64,000 nucleotides of DNA from UBA965 sp040396955 (lineage in GTDB: Bacteria; Chloroflexota; Chloroflexia; Chloroflexales; Roseiflexaceae), in assembly GCA_040396955.1 (NCBI GenBank), contig JBBAWX010000010.1:1-64000 (forward strand). Direction: 5' to 3'. Positions within the stretch are counted from its first letter, which is position 1, and each line of letters begins with the position of its first letter. Positions 52,683 through 61,078 of this stretch are shown piece after piece. The notes beneath the pieces are model-generated. The model was not told where the DNA came from. It searched no databases and saw only the letters and a list, made by a program, of their open reading frames with translations. The translations under genes and the position numbers were made by a program.

Positions 52683-52702
52683 CCGCACTCGTTTAGGTGC
52701 GG
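52683..52702 (+). promoter_or_regulatory. First leader hairpin of the rpoD mRNA
   Basis: CCGCAC and GTGCGG form a 6-bp stem with an 8-nt loop and are followed by CTCTTTAT. It lies just after the predicted transcription start and may act as an attenuator or stabiliser. Confidence 0.5.
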
Positions 52703-52741
52703 CTCTTTATCGCCCACGGGCGACCGATACATTGGCATTGT

Positions 52742-52767
52742 TGCGGCGGGCCAGCAGGTGCGCCGCA
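52742..52767 (+). promoter_or_regulatory. Second leader hairpin of the rpoD mRNA
   Basis: TGCGGCG and CGCCGCA form a 7-bp stem with a 12-nt loop. The loop contains AGGTG, the only candidate Shine-Dalgarno of the short ORF that follows. Confidence 0.5.
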
Positions 52768-52772
52768 TTCAT

Positions 52773-52823
52773 ATGGCAAGAATGCACGGATTCTACTACA
52801 GGGAACTACAGGGAAACATATGA
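52773..52823 (+). CDS. 16-codon upstream ORF overlapping the rpoD start
   Basis: The ORF encodes MARMHGFYYRELQGNI. Its stop TGA overlaps the rpoD ATG (ATATGA), which would favour re-initiation or translational coupling. AGGTG is 12 nt upstream, a long spacing. Coding status is uncertain. Confidence 0.35.
   Translation: MARMHGFYYRELQGNI
52795..52814 (+). repeat. Tandem 10-bp repeat containing two Shine-Dalgarno copies
   Basis: ACTACAGGGA occurs twice in direct succession (52795-52804 and 52805-52814). The second copy's AGGGA lies 6 nt from the rpoD ATG. Confidence 0.85.
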
Positions 52824-54361
52824 GTCTGACCTACGACGATTGTGTCGTGCCACCCCTTCGCGAGCCCGGGAAGACAACTGCTCGCCGTCAGGACCGCCGT
52901 ATTGATCAGACGAAGCGGACACAGGAGCAGGAGCCTCATGAATTTGACGAGGCTCTCGACGTAAAAGGACCAGATGAAATGACGATTTTGAACGAAGTAC
53001 TGCTCGACGATGAGGTCGAAATGACTGTCAGCGAGCCAGATTTCGTTGATGCCGACCTGTCGGTTGGTGCCCTTCCTGATGCCGTTCAGTACTATTTGCA
53101 GGCAATCGGGCGGACCGCGTTGTTGAATGCGAAGCGCGAAATCGAATTGGCTCGTCACATTGAGGTGCATCTCTTGCTCGAGGCGGTCAAAGCGCAGTGC
53201 GTGACGGGGAGCCGTGACGAGCAGACTCACGATAGTGCCAATGTGCTGTTGATGGATTTGTTGCAGTCGCTACCGAGCTTTCAGCGTGCCATGACGTTGT
53301 TGCAAGCGGTGTTTGGTGACACGGATAGTGTGTCACAGCAGATTGGTGTGGCGGTTGAGAGCTTCTACACGTTGACTGGGACGCAGCGTGCGGAGTACTT
53401 TCGACTGCGTGAACAGCTGGTGCGGACCGAATGGGCGAGTAAAATCAAGCCGAATGACAGCGAGGCTGTGCGGGCTGCCTGTGACGATTTTGACAGCCAA
53501 GTGAAGCGAGTGGCGATTGTGTGGCAACTGTTGCCGGCGTCGATTTTGCAGGCCGTGGCGTCGCAGCAAATCAGTGACGCCCAGCACATCCAGCCCAGCG
53601 AGGTCCGTGGCATCTTCCGTCGGGCTGAGCAGGCTGGCAAAAAGGCCCGTGAAGAATTAACCGAAGCCAATTTGCGGCTTGTGGTAAGCATTGCCAAGAA
53701 GTATGTTGGTCGCGGTTTGTCGTTGCTTGATCTCATCCAAGAGGGCAACATTGGGCTGATGCGCGCCGTCGAAAAGTTCGACTGCTGGAAAGGGAATCGC
53801 TTCTCGACCTATGCCACATGGTGGATTCGCCAAGCAGTGACCCGTGCCATTGCCGAGCAGGGGCGTACGATTCGTCTGCCCGTGCACATGGGCGAGTCGT
53901 TTAGTCAGGTGAAGCGTGTGGTGGATCGTTTGTCGCAACAGCTTGAGCGTAATCCGACACCCGAAGAAATTGCCAAAGAAATCGACATGCCGGTTGATCG
54001 GGTGGTGCACATCCTTGAGTCGGCGCGCCAGCCCATCTCGCTTGAGACGCCGGTCGGCGACGACAACGAGCACACTCTGGGTGAATTCCTCGAAGACGAC
54101 GTCATGCAGACTCCGGTCGAGTTTGCAGCGCGTCAGATGTTGCGTCAAGACCTGGTGGCCGCCCTCAACAAGTTGTCGGAGCGTGAGCGTCGGATTATCG
54201 ACATGCGCTACGGCTTGGTGGATGGTCGGCGTCGCACCCTCGAAGAGGTCGGCCAAGAGTTGGGGATGACGCGTGAGCGTGCCCGCCAAATCGAGTCTGA
54301 GGCGTTGCGTCGCTTGCGCACCACCGATATCGGTCAGCATCTCAAGGACTATCTCGAGTAG
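52820..54361 (+). CDS. rpoD: RNA polymerase primary sigma factor
   Basis: A 513-aa group 1-type sigma factor read from ATG 52820 (AGGGA upstream). Region 1.2 is near DAVQYYLQAIGRTALLNAKREIELARHIE. Region 2 has NLRLVVSIAKKYVGRGLSLLDLIQEGNIGLMRAVEKF and FSTYATWWIRQAVTRAIAEQ. Regions 3 and 4 follow, with EEVGQELGMTRERARQIESEALRRLR at the end. In region 2.3 FDCWKGNRF replaces the usual FDYxKGxKF. It probably recognises the TTGACA/TATAAT promoters seen across the window. Confidence 0.94.
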   Translation: MSLTYDDCVVPPLREPGKTTARRQDRRIDQTKRTQEQEPHEFDEALDVKGPDEMTILNEVLLDDEVEMTVSEPDFVDADLSVGALPDAVQYYLQAIGRTALLNAKREIELARHIEVHLLLEAVKAQCVTGSRDEQTHDSANVLLMDLLQSLPSFQRAMTLLQAVFGDTDSVSQQIGVAVESFYTLTGTQRAEYFRLREQLVRTEWASKIKPNDSEAVRAACDDFDSQVKRVAIVWQLLPASILQAVASQQISDAQHIQPSEVRGIFRRAEQAGKKAREELTEANLRLVVSIAKKYVGRGLSLLDLIQEGNIGLMRAVEKFDCWKGNRFSTYATWWIRQAVTRAIAEQGRTIRLPVHMGESFSQVKRVVDRLSQQLERNPTPEEIAKEIDMPVDRVVHILESARQPISLETPVGDDNEHTLGEFLEDDVMQTPVEFAARQMLRQDLVAALNKLSERERRIIDMRYGLVDGRRRTLEEVGQELGMTRERARQIESEALRRLRTTDIGQHLKDYLE

Positions 54362-54386
54362 GAATTGCCCGCAGTTTGACGATTTT

Positions 54387-54418
54387 AGCCCCCCATGTGC
54401 CTGCGCACATGGGGGGCT
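54387..54418. terminator. Hairpin between rpoD and pyrG
   Basis: AGCCCCCCATGTGC and GCACATGGGGGGCT form a 14-bp stem with a CTGC loop between convergent genes. No T-run follows. Confidence 0.65.
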
Positions 54419-54449
54419 GTGTATCCGTCACAGAGTGGCGAAGATGACT

Positions 54450-56051
54450 CTAGAGCTCGTGGCGGAGTGCTGCGCCCACGAAATCACGGAAGAGCGGATG
54501 CGGTCGATTGGGGCGTGACAACAGCTCGGGGTGGAACTGCGTACCCACAAACCACGGATGGTCTTTGATTTCGATGATTTCAACCAAACGCTGATCGGGA
54601 GACTGCCCAGAGATGATGAGTCCGGCCGTTTCAAATTGGGCGCGATACTTGTTGTTGAACTCAAAGCGGTGGCGATGGCGCTCTGACACCTCGGTAGTTG
54701 CATAGGCGATGGCTGCCTTACTGCCTGGTGTAAGTGCACAGGGATATGCTCCGAGGCGCATTGTACCGCCCTTGTTGGTAATCGAAATCTGGTCGTGCAT
54801 GATGTCGATGACAGGATGTTGAATATGCGGGTTGAATTCAGTGCTATTGGCCTGGTCGGTGCCGAGCACACGCCGTGCAAAGGCGATGGTGGCACATTGC
54901 ATGCCTAGGCAAAGTCCAAAGTAAGGAATCTGGTGTTGGTGTGCATAACTGGCAGCCAAGATTTTGCCTTCAATGCCGCGTTCTCCAAAACCACCTGGTA
55001 CCAAGATGCCCGACACATCGCCAAGAAGTTCATCGGCGTTCGCAGTGGTGAGTTGCTCAGCAGCAATCCAGCGGATGTGGGTTTTGACCTGGTGGTGTGT
55101 GCTCGCATGCGTAATGGCCTCGAGCACGCTCATGTAGGCGTCGTGAAGCTCCACGTATTTGCCCACTAGGGCGATGGTGATGTCTTTGGTCGGAGATTGT
55201 GTGCGTGCGACCATTTCTTGCCATTGTTGCAGGTCGGGGGTGCGGATGCCGAGACCAAGGCGCTTGGTAATCAGGTCTCCGAGTCCGTATTGCTCAAGCA
55301 CGAGCGGGACCGCGTAGATGGTCTTGACGGTCTCCAACGGCACCACTGCCTCGAGGTCGACATCGGCAAAGAGGGCGATTTTTTCACGGATGTCGTCGGT
55401 AATGGTATGGTCGGCACGGCAGACAATCACATCGGCACTGATGCCGACACGGCGTAATTCCATGACGGAGTGTTGAGTTGGCTTGGTCTTGACTTCGCCG
55501 GTGGCACCGATATGTGGCAACAAAGTGACATGAATGTAGAGCACTTGGTCGCGGCCCACATCTTTGCGCATCTGGCGGATGGCCTCAAGGAAGGGCAAGC
55601 CCTCGATGTCGCCCACGGTGCCGCCGATTTCGACGATGACCACGTCAGCGTTGCTTTGGCGGGCCACAGTGCCGATACGTGCTTTGATTTCGTTGGTGAT
55701 ATGCGGGATGACCTGAATGGTGCCACCGAGATAATCGCCCCGGCGTTCTTTCTGGATGACCGATGAATAGATCTGTCCGGTTGTGACGTTGCTGTTCCGC
55801 GACAGGTTTTCGTCGATGAAGCGTTCATAGTGACCGAGATCAAGGTCAGTCTCGGCGCCATCATCGGTGACGAATACTTCACCGTGTTGGTACGGCGACA
55901 TCGTTCCGGGGTCCACGTTGATATAGGGGTCGAGTTTCTGCACCGAGACTTTGATGCCGCGACTCTTGAGAAGTCGACCGATCGATGCTACGGTAATGCC
56001 TTTGCCTACCGAGGATGCCACACCACCAGTCACGAAAATAAACTTTGTCAT
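54450..56051 (-). CDS. pyrG: CTP synthase
   Basis: A 533-aa enzyme. The synthase domain begins TKFIFVTGGVASSVGKGITVASIGRLLKSRG and has KLDPYINVDPGTMSPYQHGEVFV. The glutaminase domain has GILVPGGFGERGIEGK, FGLCLGMQ with the catalytic Cys, and FVGTQFHPELLSRP with His-Glu. It aminates UTP to CTP. The start is ATG 56051; AGGAG lies somewhat far upstream (13 nt). With pyrD and cdd, three pyrimidine genes lie within ~5 kb. Confidence 0.96.
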   Translation of the reverse strand: MTKFIFVTGGVASSVGKGITVASIGRLLKSRGIKVSVQKLDPYINVDPGTMSPYQHGEVFVTDDGAETDLDLGHYERFIDENLSRNSNVTTGQIYSSVIQKERRGDYLGGTIQVIPHITNEIKARIGTVARQSNADVVIVEIGGTVGDIEGLPFLEAIRQMRKDVGRDQVLYIHVTLLPHIGATGEVKTKPTQHSVMELRRVGISADVIVCRADHTITDDIREKIALFADVDLEAVVPLETVKTIYAVPLVLEQYGLGDLITKRLGLGIRTPDLQQWQEMVARTQSPTKDITIALVGKYVELHDAYMSVLEAITHASTHHQVKTHIRWIAAEQLTTANADELLGDVSGILVPGGFGERGIEGKILAASYAHQHQIPYFGLCLGMQCATIAFARRVLGTDQANSTEFNPHIQHPVIDIMHDQISITNKGGTMRLGAYPCALTPGSKAAIAYATTEVSERHRHRFEFNNKYRAQFETAGLIISGQSPDQRLVEIIEIKDHPWFVGTQFHPELLSRPNRPHPLFRDFVGAALRHEL

Positions 56052-56099
56052 CGCCTGCGGCGCTCCTTTCGCCCTGCCAACTCGCATCACAATATGACA

Positions 56100-56123
56100 C
56101 GAGGGGAAGCAGGCTTCCCCTCG
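56100..56123 (-). other. Hairpin between MBL gene and pyrG
   Basis: CGAGGGGAAGC and GCTTCCCCTCG form an 11-bp stem with a 2-nt AG/CT loop. It lies between two genes on the same strand. No T-run follows, so it may end the upstream message or belong to the pyrG leader. Confidence 0.5.
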
Positions 56124-56165
56124 AGTAGCGCAACGTATGACCGGAATGTTTTTACGGTCGTTCTA

Positions 56166-56858
56166 TTATACCACGGTCAGTTGATTTGTGATAGGTGCGC
56201 TTGGGTTCATCAGTACGACCCGCGCCGCCACCCCTTCGGGTGGCAGATTGCTTGTGGTCACCGTGAGTTTTTCTTCGGCGGTGATGTCTTTGAAGCCCAT
56301 TTCGGTAAGAAAGCGCTCAACGGTCTCCATGGGGATATCGCTGGCCACATCGGGGATGGCGTAGTGCATCGGGATGACGATGCGGGGCTCAAGCTGTGCA
56401 ATCACTGCGGCCGCTTCACCGGCATGCAAGGTCTCATTGCCGCCAACCGGGATAAAGACGACATCCACATCGCCGATTTCTTCGACCTGGGCAGCAGTGA
56501 GTTCGTGTGCAAGGTCACCGAGATGAGCAATGGCCACATCGTCGATATGGACCACAAACACCACGTTGCGCCCCTGTTCGGCGCCCTTTTTTTTGTCGTG
56601 GTAGGTACGGACTCCGGTCACCAAGACGCCACCGACTTCATATTCACCAGGGCCCTCAAAGATGTTGAGGGTTTCTTTGAGGGGGCGGATGGCATCACGG
56701 TGATTGTGATCGGCGTGTGCATGGCTAATGGTGAGGATATTTGCAGTTTGTTTACCAATGTCGTAACCACAGGTACGCTGGCCGGGGTCCATGATAACGA
56801 CGCCGTCACGACCACGGATGCGAAAACAGGCATGGCCAAGGTATTGAATTTCGGGCAT
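56166..56858 (-). CDS. Metallo-beta-lactamase-fold hydrolase (UlaG-like)
   Basis: A 230-aa protein read from ATG 56858 (AGAGGA upstream). QYLGHACFRIRG, ISHAHADHNH with the metal-binding His-Asp, an AIAHLGDLAHEL ligand region, FIPVGGNETLHAGEAAAVI and IPMHY complete the family. The arrangement matches UlaG-type/DUF-like MBL proteins that act on small molecules. The substrate is unknown. recX ends 64 bp upstream of its start. Confidence 0.87.
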   Translation of the reverse strand: MPEIQYLGHACFRIRGRDGVVIMDPGQRTCGYDIGKQTANILTISHAHADHNHRDAIRPLKETLNIFEGPGEYEVGGVLVTGVRTYHDKKKGAEQGRNVVFVVHIDDVAIAHLGDLAHELTAAQVEEIGDVDVVFIPVGGNETLHAGEAAAVIAQLEPRIVIPMHYAIPDVASDIPMETVERFLTEMGFKDITAEEKLTVTTSNLPPEGVAARVVLMNPSAPITNQLTVV

Positions 56859-56922
56859 GAGGATTCCTCTCACATACAAATCAGTTACTCTGTATTCTGC
56901 CTGAGAACGTGCCAATACGCAA

Positions 56923-57621
56923 CTAAGGGGTGTCATCGGTACTTGAATCAACGGATTGACGGACCGTGGTCCAACAAGTACGGACAACAGTACGCACGAC
57001 GTCGGTCGGATAACCACGGCGTTGGAGTGCTCCGGTCAGCCGCCGTACGAAGGTGTCACGATCGAGGTGCTGGAGCCGTGGTATCAGCTTTTGGGCGTGT
57101 CGTTCTGCGCCAGCGGTATCGTTGGTATGGTCAGCGTGGGATTGCATGACTTGTTGAATGGTGTGATTGGCAATCCCGTGTCGTTGCAAATCTTGTTTGA
57201 TTGCCACACTACCTCGTTGAGCTTGGCGCGTGCGTTGTTCGGCGAGATAGTGTGCGAACGCTTGGTCATCGATGAGGCCGGCTTCGCCGAGGCGCGCCAC
57301 CACTTGCCCAATGGTGTCGCTGGTGAACCCGCGCTGGCGCAGGCGGTCTTGGATTTCACGTTGGCTACGTGGGCGGAGCTCAAGGAGCCGAATCGCCGCC
57401 TGCTTGGCCCGGTCATAGGCATCAGTGGCAACAAGCTGGGCAATCTGCGTCGCATCAAGCGCCTGACCCACGAAGAGACCTTCGTGGGCCAGGGTGTCAA
57501 GGCTCACCCCCAAGGCGAACTCGCCGTCGATGATGAGGTTGACTCGGCGTGTGTCACGGGTTTGGGCGCGAATCGCCGTAATCGTGCCGGGTTGTGGATT
57601 ACTATTCTTCGAAGATGTCAT
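56923..57621 (-). CDS. recX: RecA regulatory protein RecX
   Basis: A 232-aa protein read from ATG 57621. The helical repeat pattern is typical: ALRLLELRPRSQREIQDRL-like AIRLLELRPRSQREIQDRLRQRGF and LGEAGLIDDQAFAHYLAEQRTRQAQRGSVAIKQDLQRHGI. It binds RecA filaments and tunes recombination. It overlaps the recA gene by 20 bp, so the two are co-translated. The C-terminus is extended relative to short RecX proteins. Confidence 0.92.
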   Translation of the reverse strand: MTSSKNSNPQPGTITAIRAQTRDTRRVNLIIDGEFALGVSLDTLAHEGLFVGQALDATQIAQLVATDAYDRAKQAAIRLLELRPRSQREIQDRLRQRGFTSDTIGQVVARLGEAGLIDDQAFAHYLAEQRTRQAQRGSVAIKQDLQRHGIANHTIQQVMQSHADHTNDTAGAERHAQKLIPRLQHLDRDTFVRRLTGALQRRGYPTDVVRTVVRTCWTTVRQSVDSSTDDTP

Positions 57622-58696
57622 CGTCGTCACCCGGAGCTGCCGCTTTCGGCTCGCTGATGGTGCCACGCTCAAGGGCCTGCACTTTGATGAGACGTTCGAT
57701 TTCGTTCAGCAGGGCCGGGTTGTCGACCAAGAATTGCTTGGCGTTCTCACGACCTTGACCAAGGCGGTCTTCGCCAAGATAGAACCAAGCGCCACTCTTG
57801 CGGATAATCTCAAGATCGGTGGCCATGTCGAGAATACCTCCTGCGCGCGAGATGCCCTCGTTGGCCATGATGTCGAACTCGGCTTGCCGGAATGGCGGGG
57901 CCACTTTGTTTTTGACGACCTTGACGCGCACGCGGCTCCCAATGGGATCGGTGCCGCTTTTGAGTGTCTCGATACGACGAATGTCGAGTCGGATGGAGGC
58001 GTAGAACTTCAGCGCTTGACCACCCGTGGTCGTCTCTGGTGAGCCGAACATGACGCCGATTTTCATGCGCAATTGATTGAGAAAAATGACCACTGCCTTG
58101 GATTTGCTGATGGCGCCCGACAATTTACGCAACGCCTGGCTCATCAGACGCGCCTGCAACCCGGGCAATGAATCGCCCATGTCGCCTTCGATTTCGGCAC
58201 GGGGGACCAAGGCCGCCACAGAGTCGATGATGATGACGTCAACGGCATTCGAACGCACCAGCGTTTCGCAGATTTCCAGCGCCTGCTCACCAAAGTCTGG
58301 TTGTGAGACCAGCAAGGAATCGATGTTGACGCCACAGCGCGCCGCGTACGCCGGATCAAACGCATGCTCGGCGTCGATGAAGGCGGCCGTGCCACCCATC
58401 TGCTGCGCTTGGGCCACGATGTGCTGTGCTAAGGTCGTTTTACCGCTCGATTCAGGGCCGTAGATCTCAACGACACGCCCACGTGGTACTCCACCAACTC
58501 CCAACGCCAAGTCCAGTGCAATGGCACCGGTGGGAATGACGTCGATGGAGAGCTTGTTGTTGCCCTCACCCATCTTCATGATGGAGCCCTTGCCGTACTT
58601 GCGGTCGATCTGGCTCATGGCCGCTGCGAGGGCCTTCTCTTTTTCGGTGTGTGAGGCGTTGACCTCGCTGTTGGCTGACGATGCTGCTTTTGCCAT
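57602..58696 (-). CDS. recA: Recombinase RecA
   Basis: A 364-aa recombinase read from ATG 58696 (AGGAG upstream). EIYGPESSGKTTLAQHIVAQ is Walker A, DVIIIDSVAALVP is Walker B, and NQLRMKIGVMFGSPETTTGG is the loop region. The C-terminus is acidic (PGDDDDIFEE). It drives homologous recombination and the SOS response. An upstream promoter contains a possible LexA-type site. Confidence 0.98.
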   Translation of the reverse strand: MAKAASSANSEVNASHTEKEKALAAAMSQIDRKYGKGSIMKMGEGNNKLSIDVIPTGAIALDLALGVGGVPRGRVVEIYGPESSGKTTLAQHIVAQAQQMGGTAAFIDAEHAFDPAYAARCGVNIDSLLVSQPDFGEQALEICETLVRSNAVDVIIIDSVAALVPRAEIEGDMGDSLPGLQARLMSQALRKLSGAISKSKAVVIFLNQLRMKIGVMFGSPETTTGGQALKFYASIRLDIRRIETLKSGTDPIGSRVRVKVVKNKVAPPFRQAEFDIMANEGISRAGGILDMATDLEIIRKSGAWFYLGEDRLGQGRENAKQFLVDNPALLNEIERLIKVQALERGTISEPKAAAPGDDDDIFEE

Positions 58697-58790
58697 AACT
58701 CGTGTTCTCCTGTCTGGGGTCGGCGTTGCCGACACTCTCGTCCCGTTTGCAGATACCGTGCGCAATGGTGTGGGCTACGGCTACAGTGAG

Positions 58791-58819
58791 AGAATAGCAC
58801 AAAAGTTCGACTTTGACAA
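58791..58819 (-). promoter_or_regulatory. Promoter of recA
   Basis: TTGTCA (58814-58819) and TATTCT (58791-58796) are spaced by 17 bp on the minus strand. The -10 box is extended (TGCTATTCT). Confidence 0.75.
58796..58809 (-). promoter_or_regulatory. Possible LexA (SOS) box
   Basis: On the minus strand CGAACTTTTGTGCT matches the Gram-positive-type consensus CGAAC-N4-GTTCG at 8 of 10 positions. It lies between the -35 and -10 boxes of recA, a good position for repression. Confidence 0.5.
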
Positions 58820-58868
58820 GAGTGAATTTGTGGGAGGTTGGTGTGTGCAGGGCAGATGGTGTACACTA

Positions 58869-58968
58869 NNNNNNNNNNNNNNNNNNNNNNNNNNNNNNNN
58901 NNNNNNNNNNNNNNNNNNNNNNNNNNNNNNNNNNNNNNNNNNNNNNNNNNNNNNNNNNNNNNNNNNNN
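58869..58968. other. Assembly gap of 100 N
   Basis: Exactly 100 N, a scaffold placeholder. It hides the 5' end of the beta-helix protein gene, just before a Glu-Pro-Thr-rich linker. Confidence 0.97.
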
Positions 58969-60041
58969 CGGTGGACCCGGAGCCGACGCAAGACCCGTTT
59001 CAACCGGTGAATCCGGAGCCGACCCTGGAGCCAACGATCGAACCAACACCGGAGGCCACGGCCGAGCCCACGGCGATTCCGGTGCCGACTGCGACGTTCC
59101 GGCCGGTCACAGTTCTTAGTGGTGTGACGCGTTGGAGTGGGAACAAAATGGTCAACGACGATGTACAAGTGGCCGCAGGCGGCACGTTGATCATAGAGGC
59201 GGGGAGCACGGTAGAGTTTGCGCCAGGTGTGTCGGTGTATGTGCAGGGGCAACTCCAGGCCATCGGGCAAGGAGGCGCACCCGTGTTGTTGAAAGCGCAA
59301 CGTACACCGTGGGGTGGGATGTTTGTACAAGCGGGTGGATCGTTGGTGTTTGACGGTGTGGTGGTCAATCAGGGTGGTGGCGCTGGTACATTGATCTATG
59401 GCGAAGACGCTGATGTGACGATTCGCAATAGCACGTTTCAAGGCAACTACGGTCAATTCAACCTCAACGATACAACGTTTTTGCTGAGTAACAGCGTGGT
59501 GCGTGACAACACGATTGCGTACGGGCCCATGGTTGCGTACGTGGCCACCTACAACAATAGTATGCGCATCGAGTACACGCGGGTTGGACCCAACCAGCAG
59601 GTCGATGGGGCGGCCGCCGTCATGGTGACTGCAAGTAATGCGCTGAGCACGTTGGATATGCACGTAATCGGTTCACTGTTCACCACCAGCAACGGTCCCA
59701 ACATGCAGGTGACAAGTGCTTCGCCCTTACAAGGAAGCGTGACCTGTAGTGTGTTTAACGGTGGGAGTGCGGGGATGCACATCAAGAGCACGATGGCTGT
59801 AGTGCCAGGAATTGGCTTGATGTTCCGTGATAATGCCTTCGAAAATCACGGTGCCACCTACCACACGGCTCGTGCTCTGACGAGTGATGTGGTGGTCGAT
59901 GCACAAGGCAACTGGTGGGGACACAAGTCAGGCCCATATCATCCCATCATATATGCGGCGGGGCGTGGTGAGTCCGTCGGTACCAACGTCAACGCCGGCG
60001 CCTGGCTTCGTGCGCGCCCTGCATGTGCACCGGTGCCATGA
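58969..60041 (+). CDS. Secreted parallel beta-helix protein, 5' end lost in gap
   Basis: About 357 residues remain after the gap. The first ~45 form a linker of repeated PEPT-type units (VNPEPTLEPTIEPTPEATAEPT). A right-handed beta-helix domain follows, with turns such as GGTLIIEAGSTVEFAPGVSV, QLQAIGQGGAPVLLKAQRT and VTIRNSTFQGNYGQF. The C-terminus contains VDAQGNWWGHKSGPYHP, found in several polysaccharide-binding beta-helix proteins. The start and signal peptide must lie in the gap; the sequence before the gap is the recA promoter. It is probably cell-surface. Confidence 0.75.
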
Positions 60042-61078
60042 CCACTGCATCCCTAAGCGCACTGTTGAATGCCGGGGTTGCTGACAGCGTATTCCCTGGG
60101 GCAACCATGGCCTGGCAGGCCGGTGATGATGCGCCGCTCCACCAGATTGCAGTGGGGCGGCACACCTATGCCACTGATGCGCCGGCGGTCACCGAGGGTA
60201 CGATCTATGATCTGGCCTCACTCACAAAAATCGTCACTGCAACTGCCGCCATTCGTCTGATGAGCGCTCACGACATCCACAGTGACGACGAAGTGCGGCG
60301 GTTTTTGCCACGGAGTCAGGCACAGGGGGTGACGATTGCTCATTTGCTGACGCATACATCGGCACTTGACATTCGACTGTCGGCGGTGGCACACCACGGG
60401 GTGGATGAGTTGTGGCGCCGGGTATATGCGTTGACGCCGCAAGCGCAACCTGGCACGAACGTGGCGTATGCCAATGTCAACACGTTGTTGTTGGGTGAAA
60501 TCGTGGCCCGTGTCACTGGCTACTCACTCGCAGAAGCGTTGCATGCATTGGTATTGCACCCTGCGGGTATGACGATGACGCGTTTTAATCCGCCGCCTGA
60601 TTGGCGCCCACACATCCCACCTGCGGAGCAGGATGCCATCCGCGGCGTCGTACACGGTGAAGTACACGATGAAAGTTGCGCATCCCTTGGCGGTGTAGCT
60701 GGGCATGCCGGATTGTTTGGCACGGCTGTGGACATGGTGCGTTTTGGTCGGGGCTGGCTTGATACGTTGGCAGGAGCATCGCCATGGCAGATTGCAGTCA
60801 CGGATGCCCAACAGGCGCTCCGCAATCATAGTCGAGAGGGACAACTGGGGTGTGGTTGGGGGTGGATGTTGCAACGGCGCAATTTCATGGGGGCAGCATG
60901 GCGCGACATGGCAGCGCATACCGGATTCACGGGGCCGGTGGTTGCGATTATGCCGAGGTTGGGTGTGGCATGGGCGTTGATGAGCAACCGTACCTGGCCT
61001 ACACGGTCTACTCCGCCACAACATCATGGAGTGACAGCGCAGATTAGTGAATATTTGTGGTATCCTCATGCGCATTAA
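60038..61078 (+). CDS. Serine beta-lactamase-like hydrolase
   Basis: A 346-aa protein of the class C beta-lactamase/esterase family. The nucleophile motif SLTK follows GTIYDLA near residue 65. YANVN near 147 is the Tyr-x-Asn motif. HTGFTGP (about 300) stands in for the KTG-like element. HAGLFGTAVDMVRFGRGWL is typical of the family. No signal peptide is visible. It is likely an esterase or D-amino-peptidase rather than a resistance enzyme, but the substrate is open. ATG 60038 overlaps the beta-helix stop. Confidence 0.85.
   Translation: MTTASLSALLNAGVADSVFPGATMAWQAGDDAPLHQIAVGRHTYATDAPAVTEGTIYDLASLTKIVTATAAIRLMSAHDIHSDDEVRRFLPRSQAQGVTIAHLLTHTSALDIRLSAVAHHGVDELWRRVYALTPQAQPGTNVAYANVNTLLLGEIVARVTGYSLAEALHALVLHPAGMTMTRFNPPPDWRPHIPPAEQDAIRGVVHGEVHDESCASLGGVAGHAGLFGTAVDMVRFGRGWLDTLAGASPWQIAVTDAQQALRNHSREGQLGCGWGWMLQRRNFMGAAWRDMAAHTGFTGPVVAIMPRLGVAWALMSNRTWPTRSTPPQHHGVTAQISEYLWYPHAH

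Noticed and set aside
58521..60041. A single plus-strand frame running through the second gap
   Set aside because: The part before the gap is the reverse complement of recA and its promoter. The joined frame exists only because the N run cannot contain a stop.
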